In this document: positions 7,149-15,844 of the stretch, in pieces
Layout: each line of letters starts with the position of its first letter
Position numbering within the stretch: position 1 is the first letter of the stretch
Origin: Pseudonocardia xinjiangensis
Lineage (GTDB): Bacteria > Actinomycetota > Actinomycetes > Mycobacteriales > Pseudonocardiaceae
Direction: 5' to 3'
DNA: 37,968 nt
NCBI RefSeq assembly: GCF_012911925.1
Contig: NZ_JAAXKY010000066.1
Coordinates: forward strand, 1-37,968
Notes under the pieces: generated by a model
The model's database searches: none
The model's input: the letters and a program-made list of their open reading frames with translations, nothing else
What the model was told of the DNA's origin: nothing
Position numbers and translations under genes: made by a program

Positions 7149-8024
7149 GTGATCCAACTCCGGTACGACGTGGTCGACGTATTCACCGACACGCCATTCT
7201 CCGGTAATCCGCTCGCCGTGGTACACGGCGCCGTTGATCTCGACACCGCTCAGATGCAGGCGATCGCGGCGGAATTCGGCCTCTCCGAAACCGCGTTCCC
7301 GCTCCCGCCGACCGAACCGGGTGCGGACTACCGGTTGCGCATCTTCACTCCGGCGCGAGAGCTGCCCTTCGCCGGGCACCCCAGCGTCGGAACGGCGTGG
7401 GTGCTCGCCCGGGCCGGGTTGATCGACACCGGTGAGGTCGTGCAGGAGTGCGGCGCCGGGCTGCTGCCGGTGCGGGTGGACGACCACGGTGCGCAGGTGA
7501 CCGGCGGCGCGCCCGTGGTCGGTCCCACGCTCGACGGGGCGGCGCTCGCCGCGGCCGTGGGCCTCGGACCGGAGGACGTCGACGGCGAGGTGCCGGCCGG
7601 CGTGGCGGCAGCGGGCGTGCCCTTCGCCGTCCTCCCGGTGCGCGCCGACGCGGTGGCACGCGCCACGCCCGACGCCGCGGCACTGCGGGCACTGGTGGCG
7701 GACCTGGTCGGGCTGGTGGTCGTGGCCTACGACCGCGCGGGCTGGCGGGCGCACATGCGGATGTTCGCGCCCGAGGCCGGGGTCGACGAGGACCCGGCCA
7801 CGGGGTCGGCGGCCGTGGCGCTCGCGGTGTTCCTCGTCGACCGCGGGGTGCTGCCGGGCGAGGGCCAGTCGGGCTTCATCGTGGACCAGGGCGCGGAGAT
7901 CGGCAGGCCGTCGCAGCTGGGGGTGCTCGTGCGGGCCGACGGCGGGGCCGCGCAGGAGGCCTCGGTGTACGGCGGCGTCGTGGCCGTGGCCAGGGGCGAG
8001 CTGCTCGCCCGTCCCGGTGATTGA
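7149..8024 (+). CDS. PhzF-family isomerase
   Basis: A 291-aa protein of the diaminopimelate epimerase-like PhzF superfamily. Seen: the N-terminal VDVFTDTPFSGNPLAVV signature, the catalytic Glu47 in GLSETAF, RIFTPARELPFAGHPSVGTA, and the DEDPATGSAA loop in the second half. Length is normal for the family. In PhzF of phenazine synthesis the Glu moves a proton on dihydro-hydroxyanthranilate; most relatives, including this one with no other phenazine gene near, have unknown substrates. It appears leaderless (TAAGCT, 6 nt) and is divergent from the MgtE_N/CBS gene. Confidence 0.9.
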   Translation: MIQLRYDVVDVFTDTPFSGNPLAVVHGAVDLDTAQMQAIAAEFGLSETAFPLPPTEPGADYRLRIFTPARELPFAGHPSVGTAWVLARAGLIDTGEVVQECGAGLLPVRVDDHGAQVTGGAPVVGPTLDGAALAAAVGLGPEDVDGEVPAGVAAAGVPFAVLPVRADAVARATPDAAALRALVADLVGLVVVAYDRAGWRAHMRMFAPEAGVDEDPATGSAAVALAVFLVDRGVLPGEGQSGFIVDQGAEIGRPSQLGVLVRADGGAAQEASVYGGVVAVARGELLARPGD

Positions 8025-8118
8025 GAAACCGATCACCCCGATCCGCGTAGCCGCTGGGGTCGTGTCAGCATCGTCGCAAGCCGTGCCGCTCGGTGCCGAC
8101 CTCGACGAGGAGTCGCTC

Positions 8119-9126
8119 GTGAATGAGCCCGCGAACTCAGCAGACACCCCGACCCGACCCGCCGCGGGTGCCACCCGGGCCCGGGCCCGCCGTTCCTGCC
8201 TCGCCGTGCCCGGGTCCAGCCAGAAGTTCATCGACAAGGCCCGCACACTGCCTGTCGACCAGGTGTTCCTCGACCTCGAGGACGCGTGTGCGCCACTGGC
8301 CAAGCCGGGTGCCCGCAAGACGATCGTCGCGGCTCTCAACGAGGGCGGCTGGGACGAGAAGATCCGCGTGGTCCGGGTGAACGACTGGACCACCGAGTGG
8401 ACCTATCGGGACGTCACCGAGGTCGTCGAGGGCGCGGGGGCCAACCTCGACGCCATCATGCTGCCGAAGGCGCAGACGGCCGAGCAGATCGTCGCGCTCG
8501 ACATGCTGATCACCCAGATCGAGAAGACCATGGGTTACGAGGTCGGTCGGATCGGGATCGAGGCGCAGATCGAGAACGCGCTCGGACTCGTCAACGTCAA
8601 CGCGATCGCCACGGCGTCACCGCGGGTGGAGACGATCATCTTCGGCCCGGCCGACTTCATGGCGTCGATCAACATGAAGTCCCTCGTGGTGGGGGAGCAG
8701 CCGCCCGGCTACGACGTGGGCGACGCCTACCACCACATCCTGATGAGCATCCTGATGGCGGCCAGGGCGTACGACAAGCAGGCGATCGACGGCCCGTACC
8801 TGCAGATCAAGGACGTCGAGGGCTTCCGGCGGGTGGCCGCGCGCTCCGCGGCGCTGGGGTTCGACGGCAAGTGGGTGCTGCACCCCGGCCAGATCGAGGC
8901 GGCCAACGAGACCTACAGCCCCCGCCAGGAGGACTACGACCACGCGGAGAACATCCTCGACGCGTACGACTGGTACACCTCCGAGGCGGGCGGGAAGCGC
9001 GGGGCCGCGATGATCGGCGACGAGATGATCGACGAGGCCTCCCGCAAGATGGCACTGGTGATCTCGGGCAAGGGCCGCGCCGCCGGCATGGAGCGCACCG
9101 ACCGCTGGACCCCGCCGGAGTCCTGA
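8119..9126 (+). CDS. mcl: L-malyl-CoA/beta-methylmalyl-CoA lyase (CitE-like, HpcH/HpaI family)
   Basis: A 335-aa TIM-barrel CoA-ester lyase. It probably cleaves beta-methylmalyl-CoA to glyoxylate and propionyl-CoA, the last step of the ethylmalonyl-CoA pathway. Seen: RRSCLAVPGSSQKFIDKA (25-42), LDLEDACAPL (51-60), RVNDW, the metal-binding Glu148 in GIEAQIENALGL, and FGPADFMASINMK (175-187). The length exceeds that of simple CitE (about 270 aa) and the motifs closely match my memory of the streptomycete lyase encoded next to crotonyl-CoA reductase. The GTG at 8119 has GAGGAG 7 nt upstream; an earlier in-frame ATG at 8017 would overlap phzF. The acyl-CoA dehydrogenase gene follows on the same strand. 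Confidence 0.87.
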   Translation: MNEPANSADTPTRPAAGATRARARRSCLAVPGSSQKFIDKARTLPVDQVFLDLEDACAPLAKPGARKTIVAALNEGGWDEKIRVVRVNDWTTEWTYRDVTEVVEGAGANLDAIMLPKAQTAEQIVALDMLITQIEKTMGYEVGRIGIEAQIENALGLVNVNAIATASPRVETIIFGPADFMASINMKSLVVGEQPPGYDVGDAYHHILMSILMAARAYDKQAIDGPYLQIKDVEGFRRVAARSAALGFDGKWVLHPGQIEAANETYSPRQEDYDHAENILDAYDWYTSEAGGKRGAAMIGDEMIDEASRKMALVISGKGRAAGMERTDRWTPPES

Positions 9127-9201
9127 CCGGTCGGGCCAACCGGTAGCGGGTGAGGACCTTCACATCCCGAGCACGCGCTAGGTATGTCATGCAGGTGGAT
9201 A

Positions 9202-9240
9202 CTTCTGCACCAGCAGCCCAGCGCCGGGACCTTCTGCACC
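9202..9240. repeat. 10-bp direct repeat in front of the acyl-CoA dehydrogenase gene
   Basis: CTTCTGCACC occurs exactly at 9202-9211 and 9231-9240, 29 bp start to start, within the 150-bp gap before the acyl-CoA dehydrogenase gene. It could be a regulator site; chance is not excluded. Confidence 0.3.
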
Positions 9241-9276
9241 GCCCGGCGGCCCGAGACGCCTGCCAGGAGGACCACT

Positions 9277-10470
9277 ATGGCCCGACTCGCCCAGACCGCC
9301 GGTCTCACCGAGATCCAGCAGGAGATCCTGTCCACCGTCAGGACGTTCGTGGACAAGGAGATCATCCCGCACGCCACCGCGCTCGAGCACGCCGACACCT
9401 ATCCCCAGGACATCGTCGACGGGATGAAGGAGATGGGCCTGTTCGGGCTCACGATCCCGGAGGAGTTCGGCGGTCTCGGTGAGTCGCTGCTGACCTACGC
9501 GCTGGTGGTCGAGCAGATCGCGCGCGGCTGGATGAGCGTCTCGGGTGTGATCAACACCCACTTCATCGTGGCGCACATGATCACCCACCACGGCACCGAC
9601 GAGCAGAAGCAGCGCTACCTGCCGCGGATGGCGGCCGGGGAGGTGCGCGGCTCGTTCTCCATGTCGGAGCCCGACCTGGGATCCGACGTCGCGGCGATCA
9701 AGACGAAGGCCGTGGCCGACGGAGCCGACTTCGTCATCGACGGCGCCAAGATGTGGCTCACCAACGGGGGTACGTCCAACCTCGCCGCCGTGCTCGTGCG
9801 CACCGACGAGGGCGCGTCCCGGGCGTACCAGAACCTCACCTGCTTCCTGGTGGACAAGCCGGAGGGCTACGGCGAGGTGGCGCCGGGCCTCACGGTGCCG
9901 GGCAAGATCGACAAGATGGGCTACAAGGGCGTCGACACCACCGAGCTGGTGTTCAGCGGGCACCGGGTGCCGGCGGGCCAGATCCTCGGCGGGAAGCGCG
10001 GCGGCGGCTTCGCCCAGATGATGGACGGCGTCGAGGTCGGGCGGGTGAACGTCGCGGCGCGCGCCTGCGGCATCTCGATCCGGGCGTTCGAGCTCGCCGT
10101 GGAGTACGCGCAGCAGCGCCGCACGTTCGGGAAACCGATCGCCGAGCACCAGGCCATCGCGTTCAAGCTGGCCGAGATGGCCACCAAGGTCGAGGCCGCG
10201 CACCTGATGATGGTGAACGCCGCGCGGCTCAAGGACTCCGGCGAGCGGTTCGACGTCGAGTCCGGGATGGCGAAGCTGCTGGCGAGTGAGTACTGCGCCG
10301 AGGTGACGCAGGAGTCGTTCCGCATCCACGGTGGCTACGGGTACTCGAAGGAGTACGAGATCGAGCGCCTGATGCGCGAGGCGCCGTTCCTGCTGATCGG
10401 CGAGGGCACCTCGGAGATCCAGAAGACCATCATCAGCCGGGGGCTGCTGAAGGAGTACCGGCTCCGCTGA
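9277..10470 (+). CDS. Acyl-CoA dehydrogenase, probable methylsuccinyl-CoA dehydrogenase
   Basis: A 397-aa flavin acyl-CoA dehydrogenase, complete for the family. Seen: the N-terminal helical domain (10-125), FSMSEPDLGSD (127-137) and WLTNGGTS (160-167) at the FAD site, QRRTFGKPIAEHQAI, RIHGGYGYSKEYEIER, and the catalytic Glu376 in IGEGTSEIQ. By position after the lyase, and by resemblance to the streptomycete ethylmalonyl-CoA cluster, I infer oxidation of (2S)-methylsuccinyl-CoA to mesaconyl-CoA. Proven proteobacterial Mcd enzymes are longer (about 550 aa), so this is not certain. The ATG at 9277 has AGGAGG at 9265-9270. A 10-bp direct repeat lies upstream. Confidence 0.88.
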   Translation: MARLAQTAGLTEIQQEILSTVRTFVDKEIIPHATALEHADTYPQDIVDGMKEMGLFGLTIPEEFGGLGESLLTYALVVEQIARGWMSVSGVINTHFIVAHMITHHGTDEQKQRYLPRMAAGEVRGSFSMSEPDLGSDVAAIKTKAVADGADFVIDGAKMWLTNGGTSNLAAVLVRTDEGASRAYQNLTCFLVDKPEGYGEVAPGLTVPGKIDKMGYKGVDTTELVFSGHRVPAGQILGGKRGGGFAQMMDGVEVGRVNVAARACGISIRAFELAVEYAQQRRTFGKPIAEHQAIAFKLAEMATKVEAAHLMMVNAARLKDSGERFDVESGMAKLLASEYCAEVTQESFRIHGGYGYSKEYEIERLMREAPFLLIGEGTSEIQKTIISRGLLKEYRLR

Positions 10471-10585
10471 CCGAACCGGTCCCATTTCCCGCCCTGGCAA
10501 GCCGGAGTGCGGTATCGCATCGATCCTGAAACCGCGTCGTGACCTGAGGTAGTCTCCGCCCACCGGCGTTTCGTGTGATGATCGA

Positions 10586-10613
10586 ATGAACGGGCACTTC
10601 GTCCCCCGTTCAT
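10586..10613. promoter_or_regulatory. Inverted repeat upstream of the stress-protein promoter
   Basis: ATGAACGGG (10586-10594) and CCCGTTCAT (10605-10613) are exact inverted copies around a 10-nt spacer. The repeat ends 3 bp before the -35 box at 10617. This placement suits an activator or repressor site better than a terminator. There is no T-run. Confidence 0.45.
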
Positions 10614-10616
10614 GCG

Positions 10617-10645
10617 TTGACACGATGTGGACCCGTGAGTATCAG
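10617..10645 (+). promoter_or_regulatory. Sigma-70-type promoter of the stress protein
   Basis: The -35 box TTGACA (10617-10622, perfect consensus) and the -10 box TATCAG (10640-10645, 4 of 6) are separated by 17 bp. Transcription would start near 10652, giving a leader of about 23 nt with the GAGGAGG ribosome site. Confidence 0.55.
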
Positions 10646-10674
10646 GCGTCCCGCGATCTGGAAGAGGAGGCCCC

Positions 10675-11193
10675 GTGACCACACCGTTCGGTGGCCCCGC
10701 GCGCACCGCGCCCGGCCTGCCCAACCTGCCGACCCCGCCCACCGGGTGGCCGGTCGGTTCCTACGCCACGTACGAGGAGGCGCAGCGGGCAGTCGACCAC
10801 CTCGCAGACGCCGACTTCCCCGTCCGCGACGTCACCATCGTCGGTGTCGACCTGATGCTGGTAGAGCGGGTGATCGGGCGCCTGACCTGGGGCCGGGTGC
10901 TGGTCTCCGGCGCGGCGTCCGGCGCGTGGTTCGGTCTGTTCGTCGGCCTGCTGCTCAGCCTGTTCAGCCCGGCCGGCACGTCATTCGGACCGATCCTGGT
11001 CGGCCTGGCCAGCGGTATCGTGTTCGGGCTCGTCTTCGCCGCCGTCGGCTACGGCGCTTCGAAGGGCCGCCGGGACTTCACCTCGGCCAGCCAGATGGTG
11101 GCCGGCCGCTACGACGTCCTGTGCCAGCCGCGCAACGCCGAGAAGGCCCGTGAACTGCTCGCCAAGCTGGCGATGGGGAACCACCCCGCCTGA
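10675..11193 (+). CDS. General-stress-type membrane protein (YflT/GSP17M-like)
   Basis: A 172-aa protein. The N-terminal half (27-70) has the pattern GSYATYEEAQRAVDHLADADF...DVTIVGVDL typical of the general stress protein 17M / YflT domain. Then come two Gly/Ala-rich membrane hairpin segments (about 76-125), and the protein ends in a cytosolic tail with GRYDVLCQ. The function of the family is unknown. The GTG at 10675 has GAAGAGGAGG 4 nt upstream. In M. tuberculosis a protein of the same size (Rv1234, as I recall) lies directly before lpqY, as here, so the order is conserved. A good promoter and an inverted repeat are upstream. Confidence 0.8.
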   Translation: MTTPFGGPARTAPGLPNLPTPPTGWPVGSYATYEEAQRAVDHLADADFPVRDVTIVGVDLMLVERVIGRLTWGRVLVSGAASGAWFGLFVGLLLSLFSPAGTSFGPILVGLASGIVFGLVFAAVGYGASKGRRDFTSASQMVAGRYDVLCQPRNAEKARELLAKLAMGNHPA

Positions 11194-11236
11194 CATCGTT
11201 CGCGTCGACGGTTGATGTACATATCGTTCCCGTCTC

Positions 11237-11265
11237 GGAGCGCGTCCCGCATTGCGGGTTGCTCC
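11237..11265. terminator. Two-part hairpin between the stress gene and lpqY
   Basis: The arms GGAGC (11237-11241) and GCTCC (11261-11265) enclose CCCGC-ATT-GCGGG (11246-11258). It lies 44 bp after the stress-gene stop and before the likely lpqY -10 box, so it may separate the two units. There is no T-run. Confidence 0.4.
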
Positions 11266-11274
11266 CGGCGCGCA

Positions 11275-11280
11275 TAGCGT
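11275..11280 (+). promoter_or_regulatory. Possible -10 box of the lpqY-sugABC operon
   Basis: TAGCGT matches TANNNT. Transcription would start near 11287 and give a leader of about 76 nt before the ATG at 11363. No clear -35 is seen. Confidence 0.35.
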
Positions 11281-11362
11281 GGATCACCCGGTGCTAACAG
11301 TGACCGGCATCACACTATGGGCGACGTGGCCGACTCATGCGTCGGCCGGGACGGGAGCACGT

Positions 11363-12721
11363 ATGCGGGGTCCGGTCCATCCGGGTCGGCGGCGAGGACG
11401 ACGCCGACCTCTCATCGCCGGGGCCTGTGCGGTATTGGCCGCAGCCGCGATCGCGGGGTGCAGTTCGGGGGCCACCGGGCCTCCTGTCCTGAACGTCTAC
11501 GGTCCCGCCGACGGCGCCGAGCAGTACAGCGCCGCGGCGAAGGACTGCACGGCAGCGTCCGGCGGCCGGTACTCGGTCGTCTACCAGACACTCCCCAAGT
11601 CGGCCGACGACCAGCGCCTGCAGCTCGCCCGCCGCCTCGTGGCCGGCGACTCTGAGGTCGACATCGTCGGCATCGACGTCACCTGGACCGCGGAGTTCGC
11701 GGCAGCCGGCTGGATCGAGAAGCTCCCCGAGGACGTCGCCGCGCAGGTTCGCCAGGGCACCCTCGATGGCCCGCTGCAGACGGCCACCTACCAGGGCGCG
11801 CTCTGGGCGGCGCCGCTCAACACCAACACGCAGATCCTCTGGTACCGCAAGGATCTCTCACCCACACCGCCCGCCACCTGGGACGAGATGATCTCCGCTT
11901 CGGAGCGCCTCCACCAGCAGGGCCTGCCGTCCTACATCGAGGTGCAGGGCGCCCAGTACGAGGGCCTGGTGGTCTGGTTCAACACCTTGCTCAACAGCGC
12001 GGGCGGCCAGATCGTCGACGAGGACGGCAACGTCCTGCTCGGCCGGGGCGACGCGGCGCAGAAGGCGCTGTCGGTGATGCAGCGGGTGGCGGCGTCGCCC
12101 GCCTCGGACCCGTCGCTGTCGGTGAACAAGGAGAACGACGGCCGGCTCGCGATGGAGGCGGGAACGGCCGCGTTCCAGATCAACTACCCCTTCGTCTACG
12201 CCTCGATCCACACGCCGCCGCCGGACGGCGGGGGAGGCGGCACCTTCATCGACCCCCAGGGCAAGCCCACGAGCGCCGACACCGGTCGCCGCGTGGTCGA
12301 CGAGTTCGCCTGGGCGCCGTACCCGAGCGTCGTGCCGGGCCAGCCGGCCAAGCCCACCATCGGCGGCATCAACCTCGCCGTCAGCACCACGGGCCAGCAC
12401 AAGGACCTCGCGTTCGCGGCGATCCAGTGCCTGCGCAACCGCGACAACCAACTGCGCAACGCCGTGGAGGGCGGGGTGCCCCCCACCCTGTCCGACCTCT
12501 ACACCGACCCGTCGTTCCAGGCCAAGTACCCGGCGTGGGAGGCGATCAAGAACTCGCTCGACAACGCGAGCGTCCGCCCGTTGACCCCGGGATACACGAG
12601 CATCTCGATCGTGCTGTCGGACCTGCTCAACCCGCCGGCCGCGATCGACCCGGCCACCGCGGTCCCGATGCTCGCCGACGAGGTCCAGGGCGCCGCCAAC
12701 TCGGAAGGACTGGTGCCATGA
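11363..12721 (+). CDS. lpqY: Trehalose-type ABC importer, substrate-binding lipoprotein
   Basis: A 452-aa extracellular solute-binding protein of family 1. A basic N-terminus (RRRGRRR), a hydrophobic stretch and the lipobox IAGC with Cys33 show a lipoprotein anchored to the outer face of the membrane. The mature part has the usual sugar-binder layout (VDIVGIDVTWTAEFAAAGWIEKL, APLNTNTQILWYRKDL, TIGGINLAVS). Gene order with sugABC and the flanking mrp, DUF1003, MgtE_N, stress protein and corA genes matches the mycobacterial trehalose-recycling LpqY-SugABC locus, so trehalose is the likely substrate. The ATG at 11363 has GGGAG at 11353-11357. The stop overlaps the sugA start (ATGA). Confidence 0.88.
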   Translation: MRGPVHPGRRRGRRRPLIAGACAVLAAAAIAGCSSGATGPPVLNVYGPADGAEQYSAAAKDCTAASGGRYSVVYQTLPKSADDQRLQLARRLVAGDSEVDIVGIDVTWTAEFAAAGWIEKLPEDVAAQVRQGTLDGPLQTATYQGALWAAPLNTNTQILWYRKDLSPTPPATWDEMISASERLHQQGLPSYIEVQGAQYEGLVVWFNTLLNSAGGQIVDEDGNVLLGRGDAAQKALSVMQRVAASPASDPSLSVNKENDGRLAMEAGTAAFQINYPFVYASIHTPPPDGGGGGTFIDPQGKPTSADTGRRVVDEFAWAPYPSVVPGQPAKPTIGGINLAVSTTGQHKDLAFAAIQCLRNRDNQLRNAVEGGVPPTLSDLYTDPSFQAKYPAWEAIKNSLDNASVRPLTPGYTSISIVLSDLLNPPAAIDPATAVPMLADEVQGAANSEGLVP

Positions 12722-13680
12722 GTCTCCAGAGCGGTGCTCTCGCAGCGTCCACCGAGCAGGTGACGCAGCGTCCTGGCGGGCCCACCAAGGCCCAGATGTC
12801 GGAGGGCAAGCGGGCGGAGCGGAACCTCGGGCTCCTGCTGTGCGCGCCGGCGGCGATCATCATCGTGCTGGTCACCGCCTACCCCATCGGCTACGCGATC
12901 TGGCTGTCGCTGCAGCGCTACGACCTGCGCTTCCCCGCAGAGCAGGCGTTCGTCGGGCTGAGCAACTACGTCACCGTGCTCACGTCGGGCTACTGGTGGC
13001 AGGCGTTCGGCGTCACGATGTTGATCACCGTGATCTCGGTGGCGATCGAGTTCGTGCTGGGGCTCGCCCTCGCACTGATGATGCACCGCACGCTGGTCGC
13101 CCGCGGCCTGGTGCGCACGGTCATCCTCATCCCCTACGGGATCGTCACGGTGGTGGCGGCGTTCAGCTGGCAGTTCGCCTGGACCCCGGACAAGGGGTAC
13201 CTCGCGGCGCTGCTGCCCACGGGCAGCGCACCGCTGACCGACTTCGGTTCGGCGCTGGCCATCGTCATCGGTGCCGAGGTGTGGAAGACCACGCCGTTCA
13301 TGGCGCTGCTGCTGCTCGCGGGTCTCGCCCTCGTGCCCGACGACCTGCTCAAGGCCGCGCAGGTGGACGGGGCCGGCCCCTGGCAGCGGCTGACGCAGAT
13401 CATCCTGCCGATGATGAAGCCGGCGATCCTCGTGGCGCTGCTGTTCCGCACGCTCGACGCGTTCCGCGTGTTCGACAACATCTACATCCTCACCCAGGGC
13501 TCCAACGGCACCGGATCGGTGTCGATGCTGGGTTACGACAACCTGTTCAAGGCCTTCAACCTCGGCATCGGATCCGCCATCAGCGTGCTGATCTTCATCT
13601 GTGTCGCCCTGCTCGCCGTCCTGTTCATCAAACTGTTCGGCGCAGCGGCGCCGGGCTCCGAGCCGAGCGGGAGGCGCTGA
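12718..13680 (+). CDS. sugA: Trehalose-type ABC importer permease 1
   Basis: A 320-aa MalF-type permease with six predicted membrane helices: the first at about 37-60 (LLLCAPAAIIIVLVTAYPIG), and the binding-protein-dependent transport signature KAAQVDGAGPWQRLTQIILP (EAA loop) that docks onto the ATPase. It starts in an ATGA overlap with lpqY and ends 2 nt before sugB, so the genes form one translationally linked operon. It should form a heterodimer with SugB in the membrane. A Gln/Thr-rich cytosolic tail of about 35 residues comes before helix 1. Confidence 0.92.
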   Translation: MSLQSGALAASTEQVTQRPGGPTKAQMSEGKRAERNLGLLLCAPAAIIIVLVTAYPIGYAIWLSLQRYDLRFPAEQAFVGLSNYVTVLTSGYWWQAFGVTMLITVISVAIEFVLGLALALMMHRTLVARGLVRTVILIPYGIVTVVAAFSWQFAWTPDKGYLAALLPTGSAPLTDFGSALAIVIGAEVWKTTPFMALLLLAGLALVPDDLLKAAQVDGAGPWQRLTQIILPMMKPAILVALLFRTLDAFRVFDNIYILTQGSNGTGSVSMLGYDNLFKAFNLGIGSAISVLIFICVALLAVLFIKLFGAAAPGSEPSGRR

Positions 13681-13682
13681 CG

Positions 13683-14522
13683 ATGGCGACCACGACGGGT
13701 GACCCTCGTACGAGGGTCTGGTGGGGCGTCGCCGGCCTGGTTGTCGTCCTGTACGCGCTGGTGCCGGTGCTGTGGATCCTGAGCCTCTCGTTCAAGACCA
13801 CCGACACGATCACCGACGGCAACTTCATCCCGCGCAGCTGGACCCTCGACAACTATGCGCAGATCTTCTCGCTCGACATCTTCACGAGCGCACTCGTGAA
13901 CTCGATCGGTATCGCGATCATCTCCACGGTGCTGGCGGTGGTGATCGGCACGATGGCGGCCTACGCGATCGCCCGCCTCGATTTCCCCGGCAAGAAGGTC
14001 CTTGTCGGGGTGTCGCTGCTGATCGCGATGTTCCCGCAGATCTCGCTGGTCTCGCCGCTGTTCGACATCGAGCGCGCGGTGGGCCTGTTCGACACCTGGC
14101 CCGGGCTGATCCTGCCCTACATCACGTTCGCGCTGCCGCTGGCGATCTACACGCTCTCGGCGTTCTTCCGGGAGATTCCGTGGGAGCTGGAGAAGGCGGC
14201 CAAGATGGACGGGGCCACGCCGCTGCAGGCGTTCCGCTCGGTGATCGTCCCGCTGGCTGCGCCCGGGGTGTTCACCACGGCCATCCTGGTGTTCATCTTC
14301 TGCTGGAACGACTTCCTGTTCGCGATCTCGCTGACCTCCACCCCGCGGTCCCAGACCGCCACGGTGGCGATCGCGAACTTCACCGGTGCCTCGCAGTTCG
14401 CCGAGCCGACCGGCTCGATCGCGGCGGCAGCGGTGCTGCTCACCATTCCGATCATCATCTTCGTTCTGTTGTTCCAGCGGCGCATCGTCGCCGGCCTGAC
14501 GTCCGGTGCAGTGAAGGGCTGA
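13683..14522 (+). CDS. sugB: Trehalose-type ABC importer permease 2
   Basis: A 279-aa MalG-type permease with six membrane helices; the first is LVVVLYALVPVLWILSLSF. The EAA loop is seen as ELEKAAKMDGATPLQAFRSV, followed by PLAAPGVFTTAILVFIFCWNDF, which is typical of carbohydrate uptake family 1 permeases. The ATG at 13683 lies 2 nt after the sugA stop. It pairs with SugA to form the pore energised by SugC. Confidence 0.92.
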   Translation: MATTTGDPRTRVWWGVAGLVVVLYALVPVLWILSLSFKTTDTITDGNFIPRSWTLDNYAQIFSLDIFTSALVNSIGIAIISTVLAVVIGTMAAYAIARLDFPGKKVLVGVSLLIAMFPQISLVSPLFDIERAVGLFDTWPGLILPYITFALPLAIYTLSAFFREIPWELEKAAKMDGATPLQAFRSVIVPLAAPGVFTTAILVFIFCWNDFLFAISLTSTPRSQTATVAIANFTGASQFAEPTGSIAAAAVLLTIPIIIFVLLFQRRIVAGLTSGAVKG

Positions 14523-14528
14523 GATCAC

Positions 14529-15746
14529 GTGGCTGACATCGTTCTGGACCACATCACCAAGCGCTACCCCGACGGCACCGTCGCGGCCGACGACATCAAC
14601 ATCGAGATCGCCGACGGCGAGTTCATCATTCTCGTGGGGCCGTCGGGCTGCGGGAAGTCCACGGCGCTCAACATGATCGCCGGGCTGGAGGACATCAGCG
14701 AGGGCGAGCTGCGGATCGGCGGCGAGCGGATGAACGAGCGGGCGCCCAAGGACCGCGACATCGCGATGGTGTTCCAGTCCTACGCGCTCTACCCGCACAT
14801 GACCGTGCGCGAGAACATGGGCTTCCCGCTCAAGATCGCCAAGGTGGACAAGGCCGAGATCAACCGCAAGGTCGAGGAGGCCGCGAAGATCCTCGACCTC
14901 ACCCAGCACCTCGACCGCAAGCCCGCCAACATGTCCGGCGGGCAGCGTCAGCGGGTCGCGATGGGCCGCGCGATCGTGCGCAGCCCCAAGGCCTTCCTCA
15001 TGGACGAGCCGCTGTCCAACCTCGACGCCAAGCTGCGTGTGCAGATGCGCACGATGGTCTCCAAGCTCCAGCAGCGGCTCGAGACCACCACCGTCTACGT
15101 CACGCACGACCAGACGGAGGCCATGACGCTCGGCGACCGCATCGTGGTCATGCGGGGCGGGCACGTCCAGCAGATCGGTTCGCCGCAGACGCTCTACGAC
15201 ACCCCGGCCAACCTCTTCGTCGCGGGGTTCATCGGCTCGCCCGCCATGAACTTCCTGCCCGCGAAGCTCGAGGGCGGCACGTTCCGCACCCCGCTGGGCG
15301 ATCTCGCGCTCACCGACGAGGTGCGCCGCACGCTGGAGGGGGCCGACGCGCAGCGCGACGTGATCGTCGGCATCCGGCCGGAGCACTTCGAGGACGCCTC
15401 GCTCGTGGAGGACCATCAGCGGGCCCGCGGGTCGGTGTTCACCGCCCAGGTCGACGTGCTGGAGTCGATGGGATCGGACAAGTTCGCCTACTTCAGCATG
15501 GAGGGCGAGCAGGCGATGTCCGCCGACCTCGCCGACCTCGCGGCCGATGCCGGCACCGCCGACGTGCCCGGTGGCGACAGCGGCACGCTGGTCACCCGGC
15601 TGTCGGCCACGTCCGGTGTCCGCGAGGGCGTGCGGGCCGAGGTGTGGGTGGACACGGGCAAGATCCAGGTCTTCGACCCGTCGAGCGGGAAGAACCTGAC
15701 CGCGGGCGTCGGGGTCGGACATCCCGTCACCACCGACAGTGTCTAG
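14529..15746 (+). CDS. sugC: Trehalose-type ABC importer ATPase
   Basis: A 405-aa MsmK/MalK-type ATPase. Walker A GPSGCGKST (about 37-45), Q-loop VFQSYALYPHMTV, signature MSGGQRQRVAMGRA, Walker B AFLMDEPLSNLDAK and the switch His in THDQTEAM are all intact. The C-terminal TOBE/MalK regulatory domain (about 240-390) has VGIRPEHFED; an acidic Gly-rich insert (about 335-360) is seen within it. The GTG at 14529 lies 6 nt after the sugB stop. It ends the operon; two hairpins follow at 15780 and 15845. Confidence 0.93.
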   Translation: MADIVLDHITKRYPDGTVAADDINIEIADGEFIILVGPSGCGKSTALNMIAGLEDISEGELRIGGERMNERAPKDRDIAMVFQSYALYPHMTVRENMGFPLKIAKVDKAEINRKVEEAAKILDLTQHLDRKPANMSGGQRQRVAMGRAIVRSPKAFLMDEPLSNLDAKLRVQMRTMVSKLQQRLETTTVYVTHDQTEAMTLGDRIVVMRGGHVQQIGSPQTLYDTPANLFVAGFIGSPAMNFLPAKLEGGTFRTPLGDLALTDEVRRTLEGADAQRDVIVGIRPEHFEDASLVEDHQRARGSVFTAQVDVLESMGSDKFAYFSMEGEQAMSADLADLAADAGTADVPGGDSGTLVTRLSATSGVREGVRAEVWVDTGKIQVFDPSSGKNLTAGVGVGHPVTTDSV

Positions 15747-15779
15747 CCCGATCCTCACGCACCTGGTCGGGACGCCACG

Positions 15780-15798
15780 GACCACGTGAGCCGTGGTC
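15780..15798. terminator. Hairpin after sugC
   Basis: GACCACG-TGAGC-CGTGGTC: a perfect 7-bp stem with a 5-nt loop, 33 nt after the sugC stop. It is a likely terminator of the lpqY-sugABC operon. No T-run follows, as is common in actinobacteria. Confidence 0.5.
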
Positions 15799-15844
15799 GC
15801 GCCGGCGGCCATCCCGGGCGTCTGAGGTAGGGAAACACGAGGAC

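Noticed and set aside
7149..8024. A phenazine biosynthesis locus
   Set aside because: Only a PhzF-family member is present; no phzA-G partners, and most family members are not in phenazine synthesis.
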